A stretch of 64,000 nucleotides of DNA from JBBPZA01 sp038199375 (GTDB lineage: Bacteria; Actinomycetota; Thermoleophilia; Solirubrobacterales; Solirubrobacteraceae), in contig JBBPZA010000123.1 in NCBI GenBank assembly GCA_038199375.1, forward strand, positions 9,218 through 73,217, given 5' to 3'. The stretch's first letter is position 1, and the number at the start of each line of letters is the position of its first letter. Positions 24,530-34,818 of the stretch are shown piece after piece. The translations under genes and the position numbers were made by a program. Under the pieces are notes generated by a model. That model was not told the origin of the DNA and ran no database searches. It worked only from the letters and a program-made list of their open reading frames with translations.

Positions 24530-25806
24530 CCGCCGGGCTGGCTCCACTCGCGCAGCTCATCCAGCGCGAGAGCGGGATCGCGCTCGGGCCCGACCGCCTT
24601 CCGGCGCTTGCCGCGGCCGCGCGGCGGGTGGCCCCGGGCTCTGATCCCGACCAGGTTCTGTCCGCGGCCGCCGACCCCCGCGGCGGGTCGGCGCTGCTCG
24701 AGCGGCTCGTCGACGAGGTGACCGTGAAGGAGACCTTCTTCTTCCGCCACACCGACGACATCGACGGCATCGACTGGCGTGCGCTCTACGACGCCGCGCT
24801 GCTCGCGGGTCGCGGCGAGGTGCGCGTGTGGAGCGCGGCGTGCGCGACCGGCGAGGAGGTCTATACGCTCGCGATCGTCGCCTGCGAGGCGTTCGCCACG
24901 CCGCGCCCGCCGGTGCGCATCCTCGGCACGGACATCGCCCCGAGCGCTCTGGCGCGGGCCCGCCGGGGCCTCTACGGCGCCCGCTCCGTCGCTCGCGTAC
25001 CCCCTGGCGCGCGAGCGCGCCACCTGATCGACCAGGAGGCCGTGCATGCCGTCGCCGACCACCTGCGGGCGCTCGTGCGCTTCGAGCGCCACAACCTCGT
25101 CCGCGATCCCACGCCGCCGGCGGGAGAGGCCGCCTTCGACCTCATCCTGTGCCGCAACGTCCTCATCTACCTCGACCCGCCCGACGTCCGCCGCGCCGTG
25201 CGCGGGCTCGAGCACGCGCTGGCCGCGGGTGGCCGGCTGGTCCTGGGCAGCGCCGACCGTCTGTGCGGGCTCGCCGCTCTGGTCGACGCGCACCCCCCGC
25301 ATGCGAACGGGGTGAGCCCGTCCGACGCGCGCCGCGCCGCCCGTCGGCGCGAGCGCCTCGAGCGCAGGTCGCGGCCGGTCGCGACCCCCTCCGCCGTCGA
25401 CGCCCTACGCGCCGTCGACGCCGGCCGCCTCGACGACGCCGCGCGGGCCGCTCGCGCCGCGCTCGAGCGCGACGGGCTCGATTCGGCCGCCCACTACGTA
25501 AACGGCGTCATCGAGCTCGACCGCGGCGACGCACCGGCGGCGGTCGTGGCGCTGCGCCGCGCCCTCTTCCTCCAGCCGGCGTTCGCCCTGGCCGCCTTCG
25601 CTCTGGGCCGGGCGCAGGACATGCTCGGCCGGCCGAACGCCGCCGCGCGGGCTTACGCGCACGGGCTGCGGACCCTCGAGCACCTGCCGGTAGTCCACCC
25701 CGAGCTCCTCGGGGACGCTGCGCCCGGCGATCTCGCTACGGCGTGCCGTACGCGTCTGGAGGCGCTCGGCGCGACCCCGGCCATCAACGGAGAGGCGAAC
25801 CCATGA
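24526..25806 (+). CDS. cheR: CheR methyltransferase with C-terminal TPR region
   Basis: 426 residues. The methyltransferase core spans about 1-265 with VTVKETFFFRH, the SAM site VWSAACATGEEVYTLAI, and LCRNVLIYLDP. After a basic linker, residues 290-400 form TPR-like helices (ALERDGLDSAAHYVNGVIEL and the following repeats). This CheR-TPR layout is that of WspC. It methylates glutamates of the MCP. The TPR part may replace the missing receptor docking peptide. Confidence 0.92.
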   Translation: MTAGLAPLAQLIQRESGIALGPDRLPALAAAARRVAPGSDPDQVLSAAADPRGGSALLERLVDEVTVKETFFFRHTDDIDGIDWRALYDAALLAGRGEVRVWSAACATGEEVYTLAIVACEAFATPRPPVRILGTDIAPSALARARRGLYGARSVARVPPGARARHLIDQEAVHAVADHLRALVRFERHNLVRDPTPPAGEAAFDLILCRNVLIYLDPPDVRRAVRGLEHALAAGGRLVLGSADRLCGLAALVDAHPPHANGVSPSDARRAARRRERLERRSRPVATPSAVDALRAVDAGRLDDAARAARAALERDGLDSAAHYVNGVIELDRGDAPAAVVALRRALFLQPAFALAAFALGRAQDMLGRPNAAARAYAHGLRTLEHLPVVHPELLGDAAPGDLATACRTRLEALGATPAINGEANP

Positions 25807-26173
25807 GACGCATACTCGTCGTCGACGATTCGCCCCTGATCCGCGAGGCTGCGCGCATCGGCCTGGAGGCGGTCGCCGGGCACAGCGTGGAGACCGCCCA
25901 GTCGGGCGAGGAGGCCGTCGCGAGGGCGGCGGCCCAGCGGCCGGACGCGATCCTCCTCGACGTGGTCATGCCGGGGATGGACGGCCCGGCGACCCTGGCG
26001 GCGCTGCGCGCCGGCGAGGCCACCCGCGACCTGCCGGTCGTCATGGTGACCGGCCTCGACGCCGCGACGCACGGCCCCCAGCTCGAGGAGCTCGGGGCGG
26101 CGGGCATGATCTCGAAGCCCTTCGACCCGTCGACGCTCGCCGCTCAGGTGGCGCAGCTGCTCCGGTGGGAGCC

Positions 26174-26177
<4 letters not shown>
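25803..26177 (+). CDS. Single-domain response regulator
   Basis: A 124-residue stand-alone receiver (RRILVVDDSPLIREAARIGL) with phosphoacceptor Asp in AILLDVVMPGMDGP and the conserved K in MISKPFDP. The ATG at 25803 overlaps the cheR stop. It is a CheY-like acceptor for CheA phosphate and could be a phosphate sink or a relay to the Hpt domain of the next protein. Confidence 0.9.
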
Positions 26178-28246
<2,069 letters not shown>

Positions 28247-28380
28247 ACCGCCGTCGGCGTCACACCGGCGCGACGCGCCGACCGATCTTCTCCGCGCGCG
28301 CGGCCGCCCGAGCCCGCCATCCGTCCACCACATGGCGCGCCGCCGTCAAGCGAGGACCGGTCGCCGTCGACCTTGAGGGC

Positions 28381-29891
28381 ATGCGATCCGCCCTTCGTCG
28401 CGCCACGTTCCTGGCCGCCGCCGTCGCGAGCCTCGCTGCGCCCGCCGCCGCGCAGGCCGCCACCCCCCAGAATCTCTTCCCACCGTCCATCACCCCCGCC
28501 CCTTCGGCGCCCTGCAACGACGCGTCGGGCACGCCGATGTCGCCGTGCACGGGCGACGAGCTCGACGGCTCGCGGGAACGTGGGCCGACGAGGGCAGCCT
28601 GACCTTCAGCTACCAGTGGCTGTGGTGCGACGGACTGGGCATCGCCTGCCAGCGCATCCCGACCGATCTGGTCGCGATTGCCGAGGGACCCGATCCCTCA
28701 CCGCCCTACCTACTTGCGCCGCTCGACGTGGACCGTACCCTCAAGCTCCGGATCTACGCGCGCAACGCCGGGGGGGAGACGGCTGTCGTCGACTCCTCCG
28801 CGACCGCACCGGTCCGCCGGCGCCCGCGCGCCACGGCACCGATCATGACCGCTTCGCCCACGCTCGCCACGGCGACCTCGCCGCCGCGGGCGGGCCAGCG
28901 CATGACCGCCACCCTCGGCTCGTGGGACGACGACTTCGCCGACTATCACTACCGCGTCCAGTGGTGGCGCTGCGACGGCTCGGGTCAAGCGTGTGCCGCC
29001 GTCACCGATTCGGAGTTCGTTCGCCGCGAGGGCCCCGCCTCCTACGACATCGCCGAGGCCGACGTCGGGTCGAGCATCCGCGCCCAGATCATGGTGGCGA
29101 GCTTCGACTACGCCAGGCGGACCACGCAGTTCACCGACGCGACGCCCGTCGTCGAGCCCGGCGGCCCGCCGCGCCTCGAGACGGGCCCGTTCCTGATGGT
29201 GGGCGGCAACGGCAGGGCGACCGTGCGCGTCGGCGCCGGCCCGGCCGACGTCGGCGACGTCCTCTCCGCGGCTCACGGGAGGTGGGCGCTGGCCGACCCG
29301 GGGCTCTACTCCGTGCGCTGGATGCGCTGCGACCGCGCGGCCCGGTCCTGCGTGAGGATGTCCGAGGTGGCCACCCCGGACGCGCCGGCCGAGCAGCGCT
29401 GGAGCTACCGCGTCCAGACCGGCGACGACGGGCGCTCGATCCGCGCCGAGGTCGTCGCCGCCAACCGGCTCGGCTCGGTCACCGCCCAGACGCCGGCCGT
29501 GAAGGTCGGCGCCGAGCCCGCCGGCGCCGCCGCAAGCGGCGGCGGCTCGTCCGCGACCGACGGCAAGACCGCCGTGCGAACGGTGGACATCGCCGGCGCC
29601 AAGGTCACCTCCACCCTGCGCGGCGTGACGGTGACGCTGCGCCTCCGGCGGGCCGGCACCCTCACCGTGACCGCCACCGCGGCGAAGGGCGGCGCCAAGC
29701 TCGGCAGCGCCCGCAAGAAGGTCGCCGCGCCGGGCAAGGCGCTCGTCACCGTGCCGCTCTCGCGCTCGACGCAGAAGACGATCGCCTCCGGGCGCGCGGT
29801 GCGCGCGAGCATCAAGGCTTCGCTCGAGGACGCCGACGGTGGGAGCGCGACCCGCTCCGAGAAGGTCACGCTCAAGCGCTCTCGGCGCTGA
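28381..29891 (+). pseudogene. Secreted Ig-like repeat protein, split by a frameshift
   Basis: ATG 28381 opens a clear signal peptide (LAAAVASLAAPAAAQAA) and continues to PCTGDELDGS. From about 28570 the protein continues in another frame: GTWADEGSLTFSYQWLWCDG and on to the stop at 29891. One missing base near 28566-28575 would join them into about 500 residues. The body has at least three repeats of an Ig-like pattern (YQWLWCDG, VQWWRCDGSG, VRWMRCDRA with paired Cys), then a basic beta-rich tail. Such proteins are common in Solirubrobacterales and are probably cell-surface. Function unknown. Confidence 0.75.
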
Positions 29892-29935
29892 GCCTCGCCG
29901 GGAGCGCGCCGGCTACCGCCAGACGTGCGCCTCGC

Positions 29936-30106
29936 TCACTTGACCGCGAGGACGAGCACGACCAGGATGAGGACGAGCAAGAGGCCGGAGCTCGCCGCGG
30001 CCACGGGCCAGTTGCGCCGCCAGAACTCGGGCTTGGCCCGGTCGCGCGTGTAGTGCCCTTCGGGAGGCTCGCCTACCCAGTCGTCGTCGTCGCGCGGTTG
30101 GGCCAT
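29936..30106 (-). CDS. Small single-helix membrane protein, 56 aa
   Basis: The frame from ATG 30106 begins MAQPRDDDDWVGEPPEGHYT, continues through RDRAKPEFWRRNW and ends in a 22-residue hydrophobic helix (GLLLVLILVVLVLAV) followed by a Lys. The hydrophilic acidic N-terminus would be cytoplasmic. The protein-like composition supports a real gene. Function unknown. Confidence 0.6.
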   Translation of the reverse strand: MAQPRDDDDWVGEPPEGHYTRDRAKPEFWRRNWPVAAASSGLLLVLILVVLVLAVK

Positions 30107-30170
30107 CTCTCGGAGGATGCCCCGATGTCGACGCCGCCACGCCTCTTTCGCCCCGAGTCGGCGCTCGAAG

Positions 30171-30312
30171 TCAGAGGGCGACGCCCCTCGCCGCCAACTG
30201 CTCGCGCAGGCGAAGCAGGGCGAGGTCCTTCGCCTTGGCCTCGAAGCTCAAGGCCCATGGCGTCGAACGGAGCGGCGTGAAGCTCGAGGTCGCGCACGGC
30301 GGCGTCGCTCAC
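30171..30312 (-). pseudogene. Very small hypothetical gene with an apparent 1-base insertion
   Basis: GTG 30312 gives VSDAAVRDLELHAAPFDAMG. Removing one T then gives LSFEAKAKDLALLRLREQLA and a stop at 30171, a coherent 46-residue protein with an amphipathic C-terminal helix. Without the correction the frame becomes low-complexity. I am not certain it is a gene. Confidence 0.3.
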
Positions 30313-30340
30313 CCGGGCCGCTTCCCGACCACTCTCTTTC

Positions 30341-30661
30341 CTACTTGCTCTTCTCGCAGGCGTCTTCCGCCCTCTTGCGCTGGACGCCTTCGGGGAGGCC
30401 CCTCGCCACCTCGAGGCACTGCTTGACGGCGGCGTCACGCGCCTTGTCCCCGTTGCCGTTGCACGCTTCCTCGGCGACCTTGCGGGCGTCCGCATTGTCG
30501 ATCCTCCCAGCCTGGTCGAGGCACTGCTGCTGCGCCTCGCCCTTGGTGTCGGGCGTGTTGTCGTCGCCGCCGTCGCCGTCGCCGTCGCCGCCGCCGCATC
30601 CGGCGGCGAGCAGCCCGCAGGTGGCGAGGAAGAGGAAGAGGACGTGGAGGCGACGGAGCAT
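30341..30661 (-). CDS. Small lipoprotein, 106 aa
   Basis: From ATG 30661, preceded by AGGAGAA, the protein has a signal peptide ending at the lipobox LAAGC. A Gly/Asp-rich linker follows (CGGGDGDGDGGDD). A small Cys-containing helical domain completes it (QQCLDQAGRIDNADARKVAE, then QCLEVARGLPEG and DACEKSK). Four Cys in the mature domain could form disulfides. No family recognised. It diverges from the M3 peptidase gene. Confidence 0.7.
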   Translation of the reverse strand: MLRRLHVLFLFLATCGLLAAGCGGGDGDGDGGDDNTPDTKGEAQQQCLDQAGRIDNADARKVAEEACNGNGDKARDAAVKQCLEVARGLPEGVQRKRAEDACEKSK

Positions 30662-32561
30662 GAGTTCTCCTGGTGGGAGGGGGCGGCCGAACCCTATCTC
30701 TAAGCTGCCCGCCATCGCAACCACACAGGGACAGCCCCCGTCCTCCGACGACGTCGAGCAGGTCGCCTGGGACCTCGACCCCCTCGTCGACGGCAATGGG
30801 GATGCGGGCGTGCGCCGGCTCCTCGACGACGCCGCGGAGCAGGCAGAGCGCTTCAAGGCTCGCTACGCCGGACAGGTCGCAGAGCTCGACGGGGCCGGCC
30901 TCGTCGAGGCCATGACCGAGCTGGCCGAGCTGCAGGAGCTCGTCGGCCGCGCGGGCACTTACGCCGCGCTGTGGTTCTCCACCGACACGGCCGACCCCGC
31001 CCGCGGCGCCCTGCTCCAGCTCGTCCAGGAGCGTGCGACCGCGATCGAGACCCAGCTGATCTTCGCCGAGCTCGAATGGGCGGCCCTCGATGACGAGCGC
31101 GCACAGGAGCTGCTCGCCTCCGACGGGCTGGACTTCTGCCGCCACTACCTGGCCACCCAGCGTCGCTACCGCCCCCATCTGCTCACAGAGCCCGAGGAGC
31201 GCGTGCTGGTCGAGAAGGGGGTCACGGGGCGCGGCGCGTGGTCGCGGCTGTTCACCGAGCAGGTCTCCGCCGTGCGCGTCGCGATGGAGGGGGAGGAGGA
31301 GACGACGCTCGACGCGGCCCTGAGCCGGCTGGTCTCCCCGGATCGCGGGGAGCGCCGCGCCGTCGCCGAGGCGGTCACCGCAGCCCTGGAGCCCGGGCTG
31401 CGCGCTCGAGCCTTCATCTTCAACACGCTCCTGCACGACAAGGCGGTCGACGACCGCCTGCGCTCCTACGAGCACTGGCTGGCCAGTCGCAACCTCTCCA
31501 ACGAGGCCTCCGACGAGTCGGTGGAGGCGCTCCTGCAGGCGGTCCGCGGCCGCTACGACCTTCCCCAGCGCTGGTACCGCCTGAAGGGGATGCTTCTCGG
31601 GATCGACCGGTTGGCCGACTATGACCGGGCGGCGGCGGTGACCGGCGAGGACGAGGAGATCGCCTGGCCCCAGGCCCGCGATCTGGTGCTGGACTCCTAT
31701 GCCTCCTTCTCGCCCGAGCTGGCCGACGTCGCGCGCGGCTTCTTCGACGGGAGCTTCATCGACGCGCCGGTGCGCCCGAGCAAGCGCGGCGGGGCGTTCT
31801 GCGCCTACGGCGTCCCCTCGTCTCACCCCTACGTGATGCTCAACTACACGGCCAAGCGCCGCGACGTGCTCACGCTCGCCCACGAGCTCGGCCACGGCGT
31901 CCACGCGGCGCTGGCCCGGCGGCAGGGCGTCTTTCATCAGGGCACGCCGCTGACGATGGCCGAGACCGCATCGGTGTTCGGTGAGACGGTGACCTTTGGG
32001 CGCCTGCTCGAGGCCGCCTCGACGCCGGAGTCGCGCTTGTCGCTGCTGGCCGAGAGCATCGAGGGGTCGATCGCGACGGTGTTCCGCCAGACGGCGATGA
32101 ACCGCTTCGAGGGCCTGGTCCACACGGCCCGGCGCGAGGAGGGCGAGCTGGCGCCCGACGGCTTCGGCGAGCTGTGGCGCGAGAGTCAGTCAGAGCTCTT
32201 CGGCGACACCGTGGAGGTGACCGAGGGCTATGAGCTGTGGTGGTCCTACGTGCCCCACTTCATCTCGACGCCGGGCTACGTCTACGCCTACGCCTACGGG
32301 CAGCTGCTCGCGCTCTCGGTCTACGAGCGCTACCGCCAGGAGGGCGAGGGCTTCGTCCCTCGCTACCTCGAGCTCCTCTCCGCGGGCGGCTCGCGCTCGC
32401 CCGAGGAGCTGGGCGAGATCGTCGGCGTCGACCTCTCGGATCCGGGCTTCTGGACCAGCGGCCTGACCCTCGTCGAGGAGCAGCTCGAGGCGGCCGAGGC
32501 GGCCGCCCACGAGGTGCTCGAAGGGCGTGGCACGCAAAGGGGTGCTGCACCTCTACCGTAG
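30660..32561 (+). CDS. M3-family oligoendopeptidase F-like metallopeptidase
   Basis: About 630 residues. The zinc site is intact: HELGHGVHAAL (HExxH) with the third ligand in ETASVFGE. Other family blocks are YVMLNYTAKRRDVLTLA and TPGYVYAYAYGQLLALSVY. It should hydrolyse oligopeptides in the cytoplasm. The start is uncertain. ATG 30660 overlaps the start codon of the divergent lipoprotein and has no ribosome binding site, so a downstream start (CTG near 30705) is possible. Confidence 0.9.
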   Translation: MSSPGGRGRPNPISKLPAIATTQGQPPSSDDVEQVAWDLDPLVDGNGDAGVRRLLDDAAEQAERFKARYAGQVAELDGAGLVEAMTELAELQELVGRAGTYAALWFSTDTADPARGALLQLVQERATAIETQLIFAELEWAALDDERAQELLASDGLDFCRHYLATQRRYRPHLLTEPEERVLVEKGVTGRGAWSRLFTEQVSAVRVAMEGEEETTLDAALSRLVSPDRGERRAVAEAVTAALEPGLRARAFIFNTLLHDKAVDDRLRSYEHWLASRNLSNEASDESVEALLQAVRGRYDLPQRWYRLKGMLLGIDRLADYDRAAAVTGEDEEIAWPQARDLVLDSYASFSPELADVARGFFDGSFIDAPVRPSKRGGAFCAYGVPSSHPYVMLNYTAKRRDVLTLAHELGHGVHAALARRQGVFHQGTPLTMAETASVFGETVTFGRLLEAASTPESRLSLLAESIEGSIATVFRQTAMNRFEGLVHTARREEGELAPDGFGELWRESQSELFGDTVEVTEGYELWWSYVPHFISTPGYVYAYAYGQLLALSVYERYRQEGEGFVPRYLELLSAGGSRSPEELGEIVGVDLSDPGFWTSGLTLVEEQLEAAEAAAHEVLEGRGTQRGAAPLP

Positions 32562-32580
32562 TGCTACACTGCATACTGTT

Positions 32581-32850
32581 GTGCCCACGTCTCGCCGGCG
32601 CCACATGCTCACCGAAACCGACGAGCTGACCCGTGCGCTCGACGACGCCGCCCGCCGCTGGCCCGAGGAGCGTGCGGCGCGCGGCAAGCTGCTCATGCGA
32701 CTGGTGCGCGAAGGCCACCGGGCGATAGCCGGCGAACGCGATGCGGAGGTCAGCCACCGCCGACAAGCCGTCCGCCGCACCGAGGGGGCGCTCACCGGAA
32801 CCTACCCCGAGGGCTATCTCGAGCGACTGCGCGACGACTGGCCAGCGTGA
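32581..32850 (+). CDS. VapB-like antitoxin
   Basis: GTG 32581 gives an 89-residue protein beginning VPTSRRRHMLTETDELTRAL; ATG 32605 is an alternative. The N-terminus resembles actinobacterial VapB antitoxins and the C-terminus is charged. It overlaps the PIN-domain toxin gene by 4 bases (GTGA). The bases just upstream (32559-32580) include TACACT and CATACT -10-like hexamers and a short inverted repeat, consistent with an autoregulated promoter. Confidence 0.7.
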   Translation: MPTSRRRHMLTETDELTRALDDAARRWPEERAARGKLLMRLVREGHRAIAGERDAEVSHRRQAVRRTEGALTGTYPEGYLERLRDDWPA

Positions 32851-33230
32851 TCGTCGTCGACGCGAGCGTGCTGATCGCGCACTTCGACCATCACGACGGG
32901 CACCATGGCCGCGCCGTCGAGCTCTTGTTCGAGGCGGCCGAGCACCCACTCGCAGCAAGTGTCCTGACCGTCGCCGAGGTCCTCGTCGCCCCTGCGCGCC
33001 AACGACGCCTCGACACCGCTCAGACGGCCCTGCGCGAGCTCGGCCTCCACGAGATCGCACTCGGACCCCACGCCGCCGCACAACTCGCCCTGCTGCGTGC
33101 CGAGACCGCCCTACGGCTGCCCGACTGCTGCGTCCTCCTCGCCGTCCAGGACACGGCGGCCAAGGCGCTGGTCACCTTCGACGAGCGCCTGCGCACGCAA
33201 GCGGTCCGCCGCGGCATCGCCGTGAACTGA
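32847..33230 (+). CDS. VapC-like PIN-domain toxin
   Basis: 127 residues with a PIN RNase fold. Conserved acidic residues are visible in MIVVDASVLIAHFD, SVLTVAEVLVAP, LRLPDCCVLLAVQ and LVTFDERL. PIN toxins cleave tRNA or rRNA when freed from the antitoxin. The GTG start lies within the end of the antitoxin gene. Confidence 0.85.
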   Translation: MIVVDASVLIAHFDHHDGHHGRAVELLFEAAEHPLAASVLTVAEVLVAPARQRRLDTAQTALRELGLHEIALGPHAAAQLALLRAETALRLPDCCVLLAVQDTAAKALVTFDERLRTQAVRRGIAVN

Positions 33231-33244
33231 GGTTCCCTCGCCGC

Positions 33245-33970
33245 CTAAAGCGCGAGCTCCAGCCGGCGGCGCACGTCGAGCGGCGAGACCTCGAGGCGCT
33301 CGAGCGTGCGCGCCGCGCCGCTGTGCTCGTCGCGGATGAGCGCGAGGAGAAGGTGCTCGACGCTGAGGTAGCCGTCGCCGCGCTCGACCGCCTCGTGCAG
33401 CGAGCGCTCGAGCACCGCCCGCGCGTGCTTGGAGATGCTTGCGCGCTTTCCGACGCTCTCTTCCTGAGCGAAACCGTTGGGGGCGGGCTCCCCCTCCACG
33501 ACCTCGATCGTGGGCTGCGTGACGCCGCGCGCCTCGGCTAGGCGCACTCCGAGGTCCTCGAGCACCTTGACCGCCGGGGTGTAGCGGCAGCGAAGGATCC
33601 CGAGCAGGAGATGCTCGGTCCCGAGCACGGGCTCGCCGAGCGTCTGGGCCTCCTCGCGGGCGAGCTGCATCGTCCGCCGCGCCTCGCTGGTGATCAGGAC
33701 GCGCCGGCCGCGCGGCCCTTTGGCCATGGCCATGGTCCCGAGGTCCTTGACCCGCTGGGCGTGCTTGCGGTGCACCGCCTGCTTGGAGACTCCGAGCTCG
33801 CCCGCGACGCGGCTCCACGACCAGCCGCCCTGGATCGCGCTCGTCACGTGCTGGGCCTCGAGCCGATCGGCCTCGCGACGCATCGCACTGATCGCGCTCA
33901 GCGCGTCGGCGACGCCGTTCTCGCCAAGGGCGCGTCGGGCCAGCTCGGGCAGGGTCGAGCGCTCGGTCAC
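33245..33970 (-). CDS. Clp N-terminal repeat protein with helix-turn-helix
   Basis: About 241 residues from GTG 33970 (VTERSTLPELARRAL); an ATG at 34030 would add 20 residues. Residues 10-80 include a helix-turn-helix (VAGELGVSKQAVHRKHAQ). The rest carries two Clp-N repeats (LGTEHLLLGILRCR and LSVEHLLLALIRDEHSG), as in ClpC adaptor regions, but there is no AAA+ ATPase. It may be a DNA-binding protein that recruits or is controlled by the Clp protease; this is inference. Confidence 0.8.
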   Translation of the reverse strand: MTERSTLPELARRALGENGVADALSAISAMRREADRLEAQHVTSAIQGGWSWSRVAGELGVSKQAVHRKHAQRVKDLGTMAMAKGPRGRRVLITSEARRTMQLAREEAQTLGEPVLGTEHLLLGILRCRYTPAVKVLEDLGVRLAEARGVTQPTIEVVEGEPAPNGFAQEESVGKRASISKHARAVLERSLHEAVERGDGYLSVEHLLLALIRDEHSGAARTLERLEVSPLDVRRRLELAL

Positions 33971-34392
33971 CTTTGGACCGTACCCGTCTCGCCGCCGGGC
34001 CGAGAGCCTTCCGTCAAGTGTGAATGACATCCCGTCAATTCCCCTTGCCACGACATTTCGGCTCTAGAAAGCGAAAGCGGGCAGAAAGTTGGTCGCAAGC
34101 GGACGGCCGTTGGGTTATCGCGTTCTCGCCGAGGGAACCCAGAGCACCATGCGCAAGGAGATCCACCAACGCATCCTGCTGGGCGACCAGTCGATCTAGG
34201 ACAGCAGGACAGAGAACCAGCACTGAGTGGGGCGGTCAGGGACGACCGCCCCACTCGCCTCTTCGAGGCGCGCGCCCAGGGACCCGCGCCCCTGCGCCGA
34301 GCCGGCCGGCGGCGCGGCAGGCGTCCAGGGCGCGCGCGTAAAGGGCGCCCCCGCGGGGAACTACCCGCCTGCACCCAAGCGAGGAGATTGGC
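33971..34392 (+). other. 422-base intergenic region, possible small RNA or leader
   Basis: No gene longer than 60 codons. It contains a 16-codon frame (34149-34199, MRKEIHQRILLGDQSI), an upstream hairpin (TGGGTT ... AACCCA near 34111-34142) and a very strong terminator-like stem-loop at 34225-34256. The lower GC content of 34020-34140 relative to the neighbours is noticeable. The layout, a short transcript closed by a terminator, fits a small RNA or leader peptide, but no known RNA family is recognised. Confidence 0.35.
34225..34256 (+). terminator. Strong stem-loop, 13-bp perfect stem
   Basis: GAGTGGGGCGGTC (34225-34237) and GACCGCCCCACTC (34244-34256) pair perfectly around a 6-base loop. 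No T-tract follows, so it is either an actinobacterial intrinsic terminator or the 3' hairpin of a small RNA. It lies between two unconnected genes, the leftward Clp-N gene and the rightward 67-aa gene. Confidence 0.65.
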
Positions 34393-34596
34393 ATGGTCGA
34401 GGAGGAGACGCACAACCCCGCCGAGCCGGAGTTCGGCGATAAGCACGGCGGCGAGCACAACCCCGGGGAGCCGAAGTTCGGCGAGGGCGACCGGCCGGAT
34501 CACCCGGCGGAGGGAACCTCCCCGCCCGGCAATCCCGAGCGCGACGAGGAAGCGATTCGCAAGGGCGAGGAGAAGCTCGAGCAGGCGGGGCACTGA
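34393..34596 (+). CDS. Small acidic hydrophilic protein, 67 aa
   Basis: MVEEETHNPAEPEFGDKHGG is followed by repeated Gly/Pro/Glu-rich units (HNPAEPEFGD, then HNPGEPKFGE), indicating an internal duplication. There are no hydrophobic segments; the protein is probably intrinsically disordered, like small stress-induced hydrophilins. A GAGGAGA ribosome binding site precedes ATG 34393. Confidence 0.65.
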   Translation: MVEEETHNPAEPEFGDKHGGEHNPGEPKFGEGDRPDHPAEGTSPPGNPERDEEAIRKGEEKLEQAGH

Positions 34597-34644
34597 GTAA
34601 CGTTCCACTGCCCGAAGGAGAACGAAAAGGAAGGAAGAGGACTC

Positions 34645-34809
34645 ATGCCGATCGCCGACCTCTCTGCGTGTGACTCATGCCGTCGACCCACACCACCTTC
34701 CAACCACAACGAGTTCGCCGGCTGGACGGTCGTCAAAGACGACTCCGGAAAGGTGTCCGGGATGCGGTGCCCCAGGTGCCAGACCCCTGAGGAGCAGAAG
34801 GAAGGCTGA
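34645..34809 (+). CDS. Small zinc-ribbon-like protein, 54 aa
   Basis: ATG 34645 is preceded by AAGGAAGAGG. The protein has two CxxC pairs (ACDSCRRP and RCPRCQTP) separated by about 30 residues, suggesting a zinc ribbon. There is no signal peptide. It follows the small acidic gene by 48 bases and may be co-transcribed. Function unknown. Confidence 0.65.
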   Translation: MPIADLSACDSCRRPTPPSNHNEFAGWTVVKDDSGKVSGMRCPRCQTPEEQKEG

Positions 34810-34818
34810 CGCTTTCGG

